Shown: positions 17,691 to 26,818, numbered from the stretch's first letter. The stretch is DNA of 49,042 bases from M55B129 sp964506505 (GCA_964506505.1 CAZDKY010000027.1:1-49042); one strand, 5' to 3'. Notes: generated by a model from the sequence alone, not told the origin. A program made the numbers and translations.

Positions 17691-18086
17691 TTATTTATTA
17701 TACTTACGGAACGCGCTGACGAGAGCCTGCTGGGGCAGTTTTGAAAGCTGCTCCGGGGCCAGATCGACGGGACCAAATTTATTTCCTTCGCGGCGGCGCA
17801 ATATGGCCAGGCGTATCCCTTCCATCATCCGCGCCAGATCGAGATCACGCGGGCAGCGGGCGGCACAGGTAAAACAGCTTGCGCAGATCCAGGGTGTCCT
17901 GCTTTCAAGCAGCTCCTCCTCCAGTCCAAGCTGGAGGTAACGAATGACCTGGTGGGGAAGCAAATCCATGGCTGCAGTCACAGGACAGGCGGCGCTGCAC
18001 TTAGCACATTGATAACAGCAAGAAGGATCCTGGCCACTCTGCAGTTTCATCTCTTCAAGCATGCGGCTTTTTGTTATGGAAGCCAT
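17691..18086 (-). CDS. hdrC: Heterodisulfide reductase subunit C-like protein
   Basis: The 131-residue protein carries two 4Fe-4S motifs, CYQCAKCSAACP near residues 24-35 and CASCFTCAARCP near 68-79, the HdrC pattern. It should carry electrons from HdrA to HdrB. The ATG shares one base with the hdrB stop (TAATG) and has GGAGGG upstream. No other domain is fused to it. Confidence 0.94.
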   Translation of the reverse strand: MASITKSRMLEEMKLQSGQDPSCCYQCAKCSAACPVTAAMDLLPHQVIRYLQLGLEEELLESRTPWICASCFTCAARCPRDLDLARMMEGIRLAILRRREGNKFGPVDLAPEQLSKLPQQALVSAFRKYNK

Positions 18087-18910
18087 TACGGCGATCCCTC
18101 CCCGGTTTCCTCCTCAGCACTGCCCGCTTCCACGGTTAGACCCAGTGCTTCGGCCAGCAGTTCGCTGAAATAGAGTATCTTAACCGGCTTACCGGCATTC
18201 TCTTCTGCGCAGTTTTCCAGATTGTAATGACAGAGCGGACAGGCGGTAATTAATCCTTCAGCACCGGCCCGGCGCGCTGAATCTATTATTTTGGAAACCG
18301 TGTCGCGGGCTACATTCTCTTCGGTTACAGAAAGGTAGGCACCGCAGCACTCGGTACGGTAAGGAATCTTAACCACCTCAGCGCCTAGAGCTTTAAGGAA
18401 ATCTTCCATAATGGTGGGGTTCTCGGGATCATCAAACTGCATGACCTTTGCCGGGCGGAGCAGCAGGCAGCCGTAATAGGAAGCCAATTTACGACCGGCA
18501 AGCGGTTTTTTGACCATCTCGGCCAACCTGTCAAAACCGAGGTCATCGCGCAACACTTCGAGAAAATGGAGGACCCGTCCTTCGCCGCTGTAATCTACTT
18601 CCAGGAAATCGGTTACTTTATTGCGGGCTTCTTCATTGCGCTGCATCAGTTCCTGAGCTCTTTTGAGCACGTTATGGCATGCAGCACAGAGGGAAACCAG
18701 CGGTTCACCTTCTGCAGCAGCCAGCGTCCTTACCGGGGAAAGCAGGGTGATCAGTTCATCCTCATAGAGAGGGAAAACCGCTCCACAGCATTGCCAGTCG
18801 GGCAGTTCCTGCAGCTCAATCCCCAGCACTTCAGCAGCCGCCATCGTTGTATCTTCCATTATTTTTGCCTGCCCTTTGAGGGTACAGCCAGGGAAATAGC
18901 GATAGCGCAT
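18086..18910 (-). CDS. hdrB: Heterodisulfide reductase subunit B-like protein
   Basis: HdrB reduces a disulfide or similar substrate on two non-cubane iron-sulfur clusters. Both CCG domains are intact: FPGC...WQCCG...CAACH in the first half and YYGC...ECCGAY...CPLCH in the second, so two clusters can be expected. The ATG at 18910 has GGAGGT 9 bases upstream; the longer frame to 18958 lacks a site. It is the first gene of the operon. The physiological disulfide acceptor in a bacterium without coenzyme M/B is not known; related Flx-Hdr systems are tied to ethanol or NADH metabolism. An A/T-rich leader upstream holds a TATAAT but no clear -35 box. Confidence 0.95.
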   Translation of the reverse strand: MRYRYFPGCTLKGQAKIMEDTTMAAAEVLGIELQELPDWQCCGAVFPLYEDELITLLSPVRTLAAAEGEPLVSLCAACHNVLKRAQELMQRNEEARNKVTDFLEVDYSGEGRVLHFLEVLRDDLGFDRLAEMVKKPLAGRKLASYYGCLLLRPAKVMQFDDPENPTIMEDFLKALGAEVVKIPYRTECCGAYLSVTEENVARDTVSKIIDSARRAGAEGLITACPLCHYNLENCAEENAGKPVKILYFSELLAEALGLTVEAGSAEEETGEGSP

Positions 18911-19057
18911 TATACGTACACCTCCAGTTCGGGCACAGGATAAATTAATTATTTTCAATACTTCGACGGAAAGGGGACAACACCTTTTTAATATTTAAAA
19001 TTAATATTATAAATATTAGAATTTACCTGCTGACGATTATTCTAATAAATTAATGTC

Positions 19058-19780
19058 TTATTTTTGCTGCTGCCAGAAGCAGCTTTTGAGCAAAGCAGAG
19101 CGGCATTTTTCGCGCAGGTCGGGATAGCGAGAAACAAGTTCAGCAAAAAGTTCGGCCATCTCGCGGCGCGTGGTTTGACCGCTTATCGGGCAGGGATTTT
19201 TGATCAGGGAAAAGTCTTCTCTCCGGGACAGGGCAGTGAGAGTACTTTCCGGGAGCTGAATCAGGGGACGGATCAGAAAAAGGCCGGTTCGGTCAAGATA
19301 AGTTTTCGGTTTGAAGGTGCCCATGAAACCTGTGTAGATAAGATTTATCATGAAAGTTTGGACAGCATCGTCAAGATGGTGTCCCAGGGCTACCTTGTTG
19401 CAGCCCAGTTCAAGAGCAGCCCTGTGCAGTGCCCCGCGGCGCATGTTGGCACAGAGAGCACAAGGATTTTTCTCCCGCCGCCTCTCGAAAACCACCCGGG
19501 CGATCACCGTTTCTTCCACATGGAGAGGAACATCAAATTTGTTGGCCATCGCCTGCAAAGGTTTGATATCAACCGGCCAGCCAAGGTTCACAAAAATACC
19601 ATGCAAATCGAAATCAAAAGGGGCATGGCGCCGGAAAAGGTTTAAAATATAGAGTAAAGCGGCACTGTCTTTCCCTCCGGAAAGACCAACGGCGACCCGG
19701 TCACCTTCCTCTATCATTTTATAACCATAAATAGTCCTTTTCACCCTGGTTAAAAACCATTTTCGATCGCTACGGCGCAT
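19058..19780 (-). CDS. ttcA: TtcA-family tRNA 2-thiocytidine synthetase
   Basis: This enzyme thiolates C32 in some tRNAs using ATP and an iron-sulfur cluster. The PP-loop SGGKDSAALL is near residue 33, the cluster-binding CALC pair near 108-111, the GHHLDDAVQT block follows, and a third conserved cysteine sits in NPCPISGQTTRR. At 240 residues it is somewhat shorter than E. coli TtcA, which is normal for clostridial members. The ATG at 19780 follows AGGAG by 7 bases; GTG just before it is less well placed. It lies upstream of hdrB but has its own intergenic region. Confidence 0.88.
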   Translation of the reverse strand: MRRSDRKWFLTRVKRTIYGYKMIEEGDRVAVGLSGGKDSAALLYILNLFRRHAPFDFDLHGIFVNLGWPVDIKPLQAMANKFDVPLHVEETVIARVVFERRREKNPCALCANMRRGALHRAALELGCNKVALGHHLDDAVQTFMINLIYTGFMGTFKPKTYLDRTGLFLIRPLIQLPESTLTALSRREDFSLIKNPCPISGQTTRREMAELFAELVSRYPDLREKCRSALLKSCFWQQQK

Positions 19781-20212
19781 CACCAGGCTCCTCTGTCTTC
19801 TTCTTTGATTGTTTGAGAAATATCATCTTCACTCTTTTTTATTATACTAAAGAAAAACATCTTTAGCTGCCAAATGGATATGAAAGAAATCTTAAGCCTA
19901 AATCAATTTAAGCAACCTGGCGCTTTAGTGAAGTTACCCAACAACATAAGCAGCAGGATCTTTCAGGCGGCCATTGCCGGTTGAAGCAGAGATATCTGAA
20001 TGCAAATACCGACTAACAGCGATCAGGTGCAGGATGTTTTCCAATTTCAACCTGTCGCGGCAAGCTTAAGTATTACCTGTAATGAATAACCGGACAGGGG
20101 AAAGCCCTTCGCGAAGGACTGTTTCCTCTGCAGTCAGAAGATAACAGCAAATCCTTGTTTATACCCTCGGGAGAAATAATAACCATGTCTTTCTAAAATG
20201 TAGCTCACGAAA
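19781..20212. other. Gap without a clear gene; hairpin and short frames
   Basis: No known RNA family or protein was recognised here. On the plus strand a 36-codon frame from ATG 19876 and a 29-codon frame soon after (ATG near 20000) look more protein-like than chance but have no convincing ribosome binding site and are separated by stops. At about 20094-20132 GGGGAAAG and CTGTTTCCTC flank CCTTCGCGAAGG, forming a long imperfect hairpin. The stretch may be a decayed gene or an untranslated RNA. Confidence 0.4.
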
Positions 20213-20242
20213 TAAAAAGAGAAGCTGGAAGGATGCTTCTCT
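20212..20242 (-). terminator. Terminator after the small secreted protein gene
   Basis: On the minus strand AGAGAAGC pairs with GCTTCTCT across a 9-base loop and is followed by TTTTTATTT. It starts about 39 bases after the stop of the gene at 20281. Confidence 0.78.
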
Positions 20243-20280
20243 CATTTTTATTCACAACAACCTTTAGCTATCGGCCGCAC

Positions 20281-20715
20281 TTAAAAAAGATCCCACCAGC
20301 CGTGAGATGTTTTCGGTTCCTGAGTCATGTTTTCCATCGAAAATCTTTCAACTATATCAGTTCTCCCGGTAACAGTCATATCTTCCATGAGGTAACCGTG
20401 AGAATCGGGGCTGCTGATATCTATGTATCGCTTTGTCTCACCTGAGGTAACAGAAACCTGCTGTTCGATATTAAAATAATTGCCTGCATAGTCTTCATCA
20501 TCTCTGTCATCAAAGGATCCGTTGGCCGCTTCATAGTCCATGGCCAGTGATCCTTCGCTGCCGGGGTCCGAGAATATATCAATTGCCCATACTTGATCAC
20601 TTACGGGCTCATAATTATTATCAACCATTGTCAGGTTATTGGTTACAGTAAATCCTGTTGAGATAAAGGTGAAAAGCAAAAAAATCATAGTCAGAAAGAA
20701 CCAAAATTGCTTCAT
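20281..20715 (-). CDS. Small secreted or membrane-anchored protein, unknown function
   Basis: I do not recognise this 144-residue protein. An N-terminal hydrophobic segment (about residues 3-24) looks like a signal peptide or anchor, after which the chain is acidic and hydrophilic with a stretch DDRDDEDYAGNYFNIEQQVSVTSGETKRY suggesting beta structure outside the cell. There is no cysteine after the signal, so it is not a lipoprotein. The ATG at 20715 has GGGGGGAG 6 bases upstream; the longer frame to 20763 lacks a site. It has its own terminator and stands alone. Confidence 0.65.
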   Translation of the reverse strand: MKQFWFFLTMIFLLFTFISTGFTVTNNLTMVDNNYEPVSDQVWAIDIFSDPGSEGSLAMDYEAANGSFDDRDDEDYAGNYFNIEQQVSVTSGETKRYIDISSPDSHGYLMEDMTVTGRTDIVERFSMENMTQEPKTSHGWWDLF

Positions 20716-20862
20716 ACAGCACTCCCCCCTCAACACTAAACAGCTCTGCTTAAGAAATAACACAGATTAATAATAATGTCAAAGAAGAAAATAATTTATC
20801 CTGTGTGTGAAGGCTGATAAATGGGATTACCTGTCACGGATAAACGGTTATTCTGACATTCT

Positions 20863-21780
20863 TTAAAACTTCGCCTTCCACAATGAAGCATTAGAATCCC
20901 CGAGGACAATTTTAGGCATCTCTACACGGGCTGTTTTCTGCGGATCTACAATCTGGCACACTTTCAGATCGCCCACGGCGCTGAGCAGCATTGCCGCTTC
21001 CGCGATTTCCATGCCTGTTTTATTTACAACAAGATCAATCATGTCATCAAGAGCCTGCTGGGCAGCCTCATCCAGGCTGGGTCCGTGGCCTATGGTAATA
21101 AAACGATCCTTTAGCTCGACTACAGGCCGGAGAGGCTTATAATCAGGGGCCTTGACCAGCCCGAGTTTTAGCCGGACAAGGGCAGGAGTTTCCACCCCGC
21201 AAATAACTACTTCGCCATCACCCATACCGGCATGGACATCTCCCAGGGCGAGCAACCCGCCTTCTTTTCTTACCAGGAAATAGAGCCTCGATCCTTCGGT
21301 GATCACCGTGGCATCCATGTTGCCCCCGTGATCACCAATTTCACCGCATGGAACAGCTTCCTTTTCAGTTGCCACACCTATAACCCCAATCATCGGTCGT
21401 ATGGGGAAAGAGAGAGAAGGATTGAACTGAAATTTTGTTTTATCAACCGGTATCACCTTAGTCTTAGGCGAACTAAACCTGCTGCCAAAGGCTCCCTCTC
21501 CGGGGATGGTCACCATGAATCCACGGTCACCAAGAGCAATATTCTCTATATCTACAACCAGGAGATCTCCCGGCCTGGCTCCTTTTACAGCAACCGGACC
21601 GGTAGCTGGATTAACCCGGGAAAAATCGACTTCTGAAATTAGATCTTCTTCACTTTTCAGCTGACCGGTGAAACAATCATGGGTCTCCACTTCAATAATT
21701 TCACCCGGTGATACTTCAGCTACCGGCTTTAAATCAGGACTAAACCGGTAAGTGATTTTCTCCCTTCTAATACGCAGCAT
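20863..21780 (-). CDS. Acetamidase/formamidase family amidohydrolase
   Basis: The 305-residue enzyme should hydrolyse short amides such as formamide or acetamide to ammonia and the acid. Family blocks are the N-terminal EVETHDCFTGQL, PVAVKGARPGDLLVVDI, HGGNMDATVITEGSRLYF and LGDVHAGMGDGEV. AGGAGG is 7 bases before the ATG, which shares one base with the livM stop. Its place as the last gene of an ABC importer operon suggests that it acts on the imported compound, as in the fmd gene cluster of Methylophilus. The substrate is inferred only. Confidence 0.9.
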   Translation of the reverse strand: MLRIRREKITYRFSPDLKPVAEVSPGEIIEVETHDCFTGQLKSEEDLISEVDFSRVNPATGPVAVKGARPGDLLVVDIENIALGDRGFMVTIPGEGAFGSRFSSPKTKVIPVDKTKFQFNPSLSFPIRPMIGVIGVATEKEAVPCGEIGDHGGNMDATVITEGSRLYFLVRKEGGLLALGDVHAGMGDGEVVICGVETPALVRLKLGLVKAPDYKPLRPVVELKDRFITIGHGPSLDEAAQQALDDMIDLVVNKTGMEIAEAAMLLSAVGDLKVCQIVDPQKTARVEMPKIVLGDSNASLWKAKF

Positions 21781-22727
21781 CAGTATTCCTCCTTTTCCAT
21801 GAACAATTTAATAACCGACAACTTTTTGGTAAGCAACCCCTCGGGTCGTGTTAAAATGGTAATCGTTAAAATTAATCCCACGAAAAGCATTCTAATAAAA
21901 CCGATCTGGGTAGCCATGCTTGCTGGGACCATGTCTGAAATAAAATCACTGCCAATCCATACTGCCCATACCAAAAATGCACCCAGGATAACCCCCCTGT
22001 TGTTGCCCGTTCCCCCTACAGTAACCATGAACCAGACAAGGAAAGTAGACATTAGGGGAGAAAAAACCTGAGGGCTGACAAAGCCTGTGTAATGGACGTA
22101 TAAGGCACCGGCCACTCCCATGATGATAGAACTAAACACAAAACTCTGGCGCATGAAAGCGGTGCAGTCTTTCCCGGACATTACGGTTAATGTTTCATCT
22201 TCTCGAATACCTCTCAGTACTCTGCCCCAGGGTGAATTAACTGCCCGTTCGATGGCAAAATAAACAAGGATCATCACTCCAATGGAGACAACTGCGTAAA
22301 AATAAACATAGTTCTGGGGGCTAAAAAAATTTATGAAAGGCCTGGGTATACCCCTGATTCCAGTGACCCCATTGGTGAGCCATGATTCATTTTTGACCAA
22401 TAGAAAGAGGGTTTCCTGGATGGCAAGGAGAGCTATGGCAAAAGGACCGCCTCGCAATTTGAGAGCCGGGAAAGCCAGTAAATAAGCGATCAAACCGGCT
22501 ATAACAGCTGCGCCGGCAATGCCAACAAGAACAGGCAAACCGAAACCGCCGATATAATCTGCGCTCGGAGAACTGGTAAGGATAGCAGAGCTGTATGCCC
22601 CAAGCATATAAAAAGCACCGATCCCAAAATTCATCAGACCAGTATATCCCCACTGCATATTAAGAGCAAGAGCCATAATTCCGTACAAACTTGCCATAAC
22701 CAGATATGAAAAAAAATAATTAACCAT
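21780..22727 (-). CDS. livM: ABC importer permease, LivM type
   Basis: This is the second membrane permease of a branched-chain-amino-acid/amide type ABC importer. It has about nine hydrophobic helices in 315 residues, the LNMQWGYTGLMNFGIGAFYMLGAY block near the N-terminus and the RGIREDE coupling region that contacts the ATPases. The ATG at 22727 follows AAAGG; the longer frame to 22754 lacks a site. It overlaps the amidase gene by one base and follows livH by 79 bases. Confidence 0.92.
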   Translation of the reverse strand: MVNYFFSYLVMASLYGIMALALNMQWGYTGLMNFGIGAFYMLGAYSSAILTSSPSADYIGGFGLPVLVGIAGAAVIAGLIAYLLAFPALKLRGGPFAIALLAIQETLFLLVKNESWLTNGVTGIRGIPRPFINFFSPQNYVYFYAVVSIGVMILVYFAIERAVNSPWGRVLRGIREDETLTVMSGKDCTAFMRQSFVFSSIIMGVAGALYVHYTGFVSPQVFSPLMSTFLVWFMVTVGGTGNNRGVILGAFLVWAVWIGSDFISDMVPASMATQIGFIRMLFVGLILTITILTRPEGLLTKKLSVIKLFMEKEEY

Positions 22728-22806
22728 TGAAACCTTTTGACCTCTTTCCGGCAAAGTTCAGTTCAATCCTGCAAAATTCACAAGTCCGATCTAAAACATG
22801 AATTAC

Positions 22807-23751
22807 CTACTGCTTAAGGTTAAATTTTGGCTTTCCAAACAAACCCTGAGGTTTTAATAGTAGAATTACTATGACAAATATGAAAGCAATTGCCGGTTTG
22901 TAAACCGAAATATTGGCCTGCAACTGCATAGCGGTAGCCAAATTCTGCAACAGTCCGGTGACCATTTCTCCGGCAATCCCTATAGTCATGCCGGCAATCA
23001 TCGCCCCCCAGAAACTGCCTATGCCTCCCATAATTACCGCGACAAACAGGGTGATCATGAAGTTCCAGCCCATAGACGGATTCAGCTGCACCTGTATGCC
23101 ATAGAGAGTCCCGCCAACTCCTGCCAGCAAACCACAGATAATCCACGTCCACATGATTACCCGCGAGGGGCGCATACCAGATGCTTGAGCCAGCATCTTA
23201 TTGTCAGAAACGGCTCGCAGTGATTTACCGGTTTTCGTATGCTTAAGAAAATAAAAAACCATTGCCACAAGGAAAAGGACACAGATCAGGATAAACAATT
23301 CATCAACCTTCATGCTTATACCCAGACCCAGAACCCTGCTCAGCTGTATCTCCTTCGAATAATACTGAACTTTGGGGCCCCATACTATATATATAATAGC
23401 CCTTAAAATAAAAGAAACTCCCAGCGAGGCAAGAGACATGAACAGTGAAGTGACTCCCATATTCCTGAGCCGGCGAAAAAAAAGAAAGTCAAACAAAAGC
23501 ATTACCGCTACAGTGACCAGCGCAGAAAGGATAACGGCAAAGATCATAGTCCAGCCGAAGCTAAGACCGGTAAAGGTCCCGAGATCCGGAAATATAGCAA
23601 GAAAAGCAAGGGTACTAAATGCTCCCAGGGTAAAAAAGTCACCATAGGCAAAATTAAAAAAGCCGAATATGTCAGTCATCAGGGTAAGTCCTATAGCCCC
23701 AATGGTAATAATGCTCCCATAAATGATACCGCTGATCAGAAGATCGGTCAT
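22807..23751 (-). CDS. livH: ABC importer permease, LivH type
   Basis: This first permease of the importer has about eight membrane helices in 314 residues, with the N-terminal SGIIYGSIITIGAIGLTL and FNFAYGDFFTLGAF blocks and the KSLRAVSDNKMLAQASG coupling loop. The ATG at 23751 has AGGTGG 8 bases upstream; a GTG 12 bases earlier is less likely. It follows livF by 55 bases. Confidence 0.92.
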   Translation of the reverse strand: MTDLLISGIIYGSIITIGAIGLTLMTDIFGFFNFAYGDFFTLGAFSTLAFLAIFPDLGTFTGLSFGWTMIFAVILSALVTVAVMLLFDFLFFRRLRNMGVTSLFMSLASLGVSFILRAIIYIVWGPKVQYYSKEIQLSRVLGLGISMKVDELFILICVLFLVAMVFYFLKHTKTGKSLRAVSDNKMLAQASGMRPSRVIMWTWIICGLLAGVGGTLYGIQVQLNPSMGWNFMITLFVAVIMGGIGSFWGAMIAGMTIGIAGEMVTGLLQNLATAMQLQANISVYKPAIAFIFVIVILLLKPQGLFGKPKFNLKQ

Positions 23752-23806
23752 GGATACCGCCACCTAAATTAAATATAAATTCTCCTGCAGCCAATAATGC
23801 TCCAAA

Positions 23807-24529
23807 TTATGTCTCTGTGGATACCTGCCCGCCAAAATATAGTTCTCTTACGTCTGGATTTGCTAAGAAAGAATCAGTCTTCTCTTCAAATTTTATTAAG
23901 CCAGCTGATAGCAGGTAACCCCTGTCGGACAACTTAACCGCATCCAGAGATTGAGTAACGACTAATACAGCGCTATTCATGCGGGCGGTAATCTCTCTGA
24001 TCTGATTCAACATCATGTAAACAAGGTTGGGTGCCAGCCCTGCTGTCGGCTCATCCAGCAGCAAAAGATCAGGCCTGGTCATTAGAGCCCGGGCTATTGC
24101 CAGCATCTGCCGTTGGCCTCCGGACAAACTGCCAGCCAGCTGCTTCATTCGATCTTTAAGCTGAGGGAAGATTACACATACTTCTTCGATCTGCCTTGAG
24201 ATATCGCCACATACCAGGAAAGCCCCCATTTCCAGGTTTTCTTTAATCGTCATGGTTGGAAATACTTTATCATCCTGGGGAACCCAGCTAACTCCTCGCG
24301 AGGTAATGTCCCAGGGGTGAGAATTTAACAAGCTCTCACCCCTGAACAATATTTCACCACAGCGAGGTTTTATAATCCCCGCTATTACCTTGAGCAGCGT
24401 GCTCTTCCCCGCACCGTTGGGGCCAATTACCGATACTATTTCTCCGGGTTTGATAGAGATTGAGACGTCAAAAAGCACATCCTGAGCTCCATATCCAGCC
24501 ACGAGACTTTGCACCTCTAAGATATTCAT
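23807..24529 (-). CDS. livF: ABC importer ATP-binding protein, LivF type
   Basis: One of two ATPases of the importer, 240 residues. Walker A GPNGAGKSTLL, the signature LSGGQRQ, Walker B LLLLDEPTAGLAP and the C-terminal LivF-type tail are present. The start overlaps the livG stop by four bases (ATGA), so the two ATPases are co-translated. Confidence 0.94.
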   Translation of the reverse strand: MNILEVQSLVAGYGAQDVLFDVSISIKPGEIVSVIGPNGAGKSTLLKVIAGIIKPRCGEILFRGESLLNSHPWDITSRGVSWVPQDDKVFPTMTIKENLEMGAFLVCGDISRQIEEVCVIFPQLKDRMKQLAGSLSGGQRQMLAIARALMTRPDLLLLDEPTAGLAPNLVYMMLNQIREITARMNSAVLVVTQSLDAVKLSDRGYLLSAGLIKFEEKTDSFLANPDVRELYFGGQVSTET

Positions 24530-25314
24530 ACTGCTTTCTCTCCTTCGCTCCCCAGATATGCTTCGATAACTTCCGGGTTGGAGCGAACTTCTGCCGGTGT
24601 TCCCTGGGTAAGCATACTGCCATCACGCATCACAATAATCCTGTCGCAGATATTCATAATAATATCCATGTCGTGTTCAACAATAAACAGGGTCAACCCC
24701 CGTTCCCTGGACAGGTTTTGGATGTAACCAAGAAACTTTTTCTGAAGAGCAGGTGGCACACCCGCTCCCGGTTCATCCAGCAGGACCATGTCCAGATCCA
24801 CCATCATCATCCTACCGATTTCCATCAATTTCTTCTCTCCACCGGACAGATACTTGGCCAGGAGATCTTTTTTTTGTTCCAGTCCAATAAAGCGCAGGGA
24901 TTCCATTGCCTTATCCACAAAAATATTTTGCTGTTTCTGGGCCACCTTTGCCCTAAACCAGCTGTTGAAGAGGCTCTCACCCAGCTGTTCCTCAGGAACG
25001 AGGAGCAAGTTTTCCAGGACAGTCATTTCTGGATAATCTCGGGCTATCTGAAAACTACGGAATAACTTGTTTTTGAAGATCCGGTCAGGTGAAAGGCCGG
25101 TAATATCCCTATTTTTGAGAATGACTTTTCCTGCATCGGGATAAAAAAACCCGCTGATTATATTGAAAAGAGTAGTTTTACCGGCCCCATTTGGACCAAT
25201 CAGTCCGGTCACTGATCCACGTTCGACTTCAAGACTGCAGTTATTCACCGCTGTAACTCCACCGAACCGTTTCGTTATATTTTGTACCTGCAGTATTGTT
25301 TCCGTCATGGACAT
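24526..25314 (-). CDS. livG: ABC importer ATP-binding protein, LivG type
   Basis: The other ATPase, 262 residues. Walker A GPNGAGKTTLF, a LivG-type insertion, the signature LSGGEKK, Walker B MVLLDEPGAGVPP and the switch histidine in FIVEHDMD are visible. Two ATG codons, at 25314 and 6 bases later, follow AGGAAGG; the second is better spaced. It follows livK by 35 bases. Confidence 0.94.
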   Translation of the reverse strand: MSMTETILQVQNITKRFGGVTAVNNCSLEVERGSVTGLIGPNGAGKTTLFNIISGFFYPDAGKVILKNRDITGLSPDRIFKNKLFRSFQIARDYPEMTVLENLLLVPEEQLGESLFNSWFRAKVAQKQQNIFVDKAMESLRFIGLEQKKDLLAKYLSGGEKKLMEIGRMMMVDLDMVLLDEPGAGVPPALQKKFLGYIQNLSRERGLTLFIVEHDMDIIMNICDRIIVMRDGSMLTQGTPAEVRSNPEVIEAYLGSEGEKAV

Positions 25315-25349
25315 TAAACCTTCCTGCGCTGTTCAATAAACAGTGATTT

Positions 25350-26591
25350 TTATTCTGAAACCTCGGACCTGACAGGAACAATTGCACCGTTCTCAATTTT
25401 CCAGATCAGGATTGGGGTAACCGTGTCACCGTATTCATCAAAGTCAATTGAACCGGCGGCGCCTTCATAATCAATTTCCTCGCCTTGCCCGATAAGCTCA
25501 AAAGCTTTTTTAAAATCATCCACACTGGCGGCAATAATTTCACCAGAAGGATTTGCTACTACTCGCATGTGATCACGAATTGCCTGCCCGGGATCTTCCT
25601 CTATGGCCTCTTCGCCCGCAGAAGCTATAGCAAGAGCTATAACCACCACGCCATCATAGGCATTTTCAGTATAAGCTGTAGCCGGCTTTTCTCCATATTC
25701 TTCTTCATATGCATTCAGATAATTTTCGTAGGATTCGGTTTCAGCCGCACCCGGACCAGTGCCGTACATACCTTCCAGGTAATCCCCTCCGACATCTTCA
25801 ATGATTTGTTCGGATTGCATTCCGTCAGGGAAAAGGAATTGATCAAACAAACCTTCAGATAGTGCCTGTCTGAGAATCACAACGCCACTTTCCGGGTAAC
25901 CAATCAATACCAGGACATCGGGTTCACCCTTGGCCAGCTCTTCGAGCTGCATCATGTAGGTAACTTCACCGGGTTCGTAAGCAGCTACACCAAGCACTTC
26001 ACCGCCGGCTTGTTCAAATGCTTCACCAGTACTTTCAGCCAGTCCGCCGCCATAAGGGTCGTTTATATAAAGAATAGCCGCCGTCCTGTAACCACGTTCG
26101 TAAGCGAGTTCACCCAGTACTTTACCCTGAATAGCATCCGAAGCAGTAGTTCTGAAAGTATAGTCGTCATCATCCAGTTCAGTAACCCAGGTAGGTGTAT
26201 TGGAAGGAGATATAATGACAACATGATTGGGAGCTGTTATCGGAGTGGCAACATCTGTCCTGATCATGGGTCCGACAATAGCCGGAACTTGGTCTACATT
26301 AACCAGCTTTTCCGCTCCATCCCGCAGGGCTGTGGGATCAGTCTGGCTGTCCCTGAACACCACTTTCAGTTCCATCCCCAGGGGGCCTCCTGCTTCATTA
26401 ATCTGTTTAACTGCAAGGTTGATCCCCTGCTGAACATTCTGGCCGTATTCTGCCAGGTCTCCGCTTAACGGAAGTAATGCGCCAATGGTAATTTCTCCAC
26501 CACCGGCTTCCTCTTCAGATCCGCACCCCGCCAGGAGCAGCGAAGCGAAAACAAACACCAGTAAAGCTGACAACAGTATTTTCCTTTTCAA
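25350..26591 (-). CDS. livK: ABC importer substrate-binding lipoprotein, LivK type
   Basis: The 413-residue protein starts with a lipoprotein signal ending in LLLAGC (Cys23) and continues as a periplasmic-binding-protein type I receptor: ITIGALLPLSGDLAEYGQNVQQGI, then VPAIVGPMIRTDVATPI. It captures the substrate outside the membrane for LivHMGF. The TTG start follows GGGGAGG by 9 bases. By family it could bind branched-chain amino acids, amides or urea; the amidase in the operon favours an amide. CodY often represses such operons, but no CodY box was identified. Confidence 0.93.
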   Translation of the reverse strand: MKRKILLSALLVFVFASLLLAGCGSEEEAGGGEITIGALLPLSGDLAEYGQNVQQGINLAVKQINEAGGPLGMELKVVFRDSQTDPTALRDGAEKLVNVDQVPAIVGPMIRTDVATPITAPNHVVIISPSNTPTWVTELDDDDYTFRTTASDAIQGKVLGELAYERGYRTAAILYINDPYGGGLAESTGEAFEQAGGEVLGVAAYEPGEVTYMMQLEELAKGEPDVLVLIGYPESGVVILRQALSEGLFDQFLFPDGMQSEQIIEDVGGDYLEGMYGTGPGAAETESYENYLNAYEEEYGEKPATAYTENAYDGVVVIALAIASAGEEAIEEDPGQAIRDHMRVVANPSGEIIAASVDDFKKAFELIGQGEEIDYEGAAGSIDFDEYGDTVTPILIWKIENGAIVPVRSEVSE

Positions 26592-26619
26592 AGCCTGTTA
26601 CCTCCCCAAATTTTATAGT

Positions 26620-26658
26620 ATTATACTCGTGTAAGAGCCCTGTAAAAAACTTTTTACA
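26620..26658 (-). promoter_or_regulatory. livK promoter with palindromic operator
   Basis: On the minus strand TATAAT is at 26620-26625. Upstream, 26641-26658 is TGTAAAAA-AC-TTTTTACA, an 8-bp inverted repeat over the -35 position (TTTTTA at 17-base or TTTACA at 15-base spacing). A second palindrome, ACAATTGT, touches it at 26656-26663. A repressor bound here would block the promoter. The protein is not identified. Confidence 0.6.
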
Positions 26659-26818
26659 ATTGTTAAGAGATTTTGATACAAAATAACTGTCATTTTCCCC
26701 TTATAAATATGCCGCCTTTATTGACCATCCGTTCCGGCATTTATGCAACATATCAAAAAGTATATACCAATGAACATGAAATGGCAACTAGATTATCTAC
26801 TGTAGCAAGGAGTTAACT

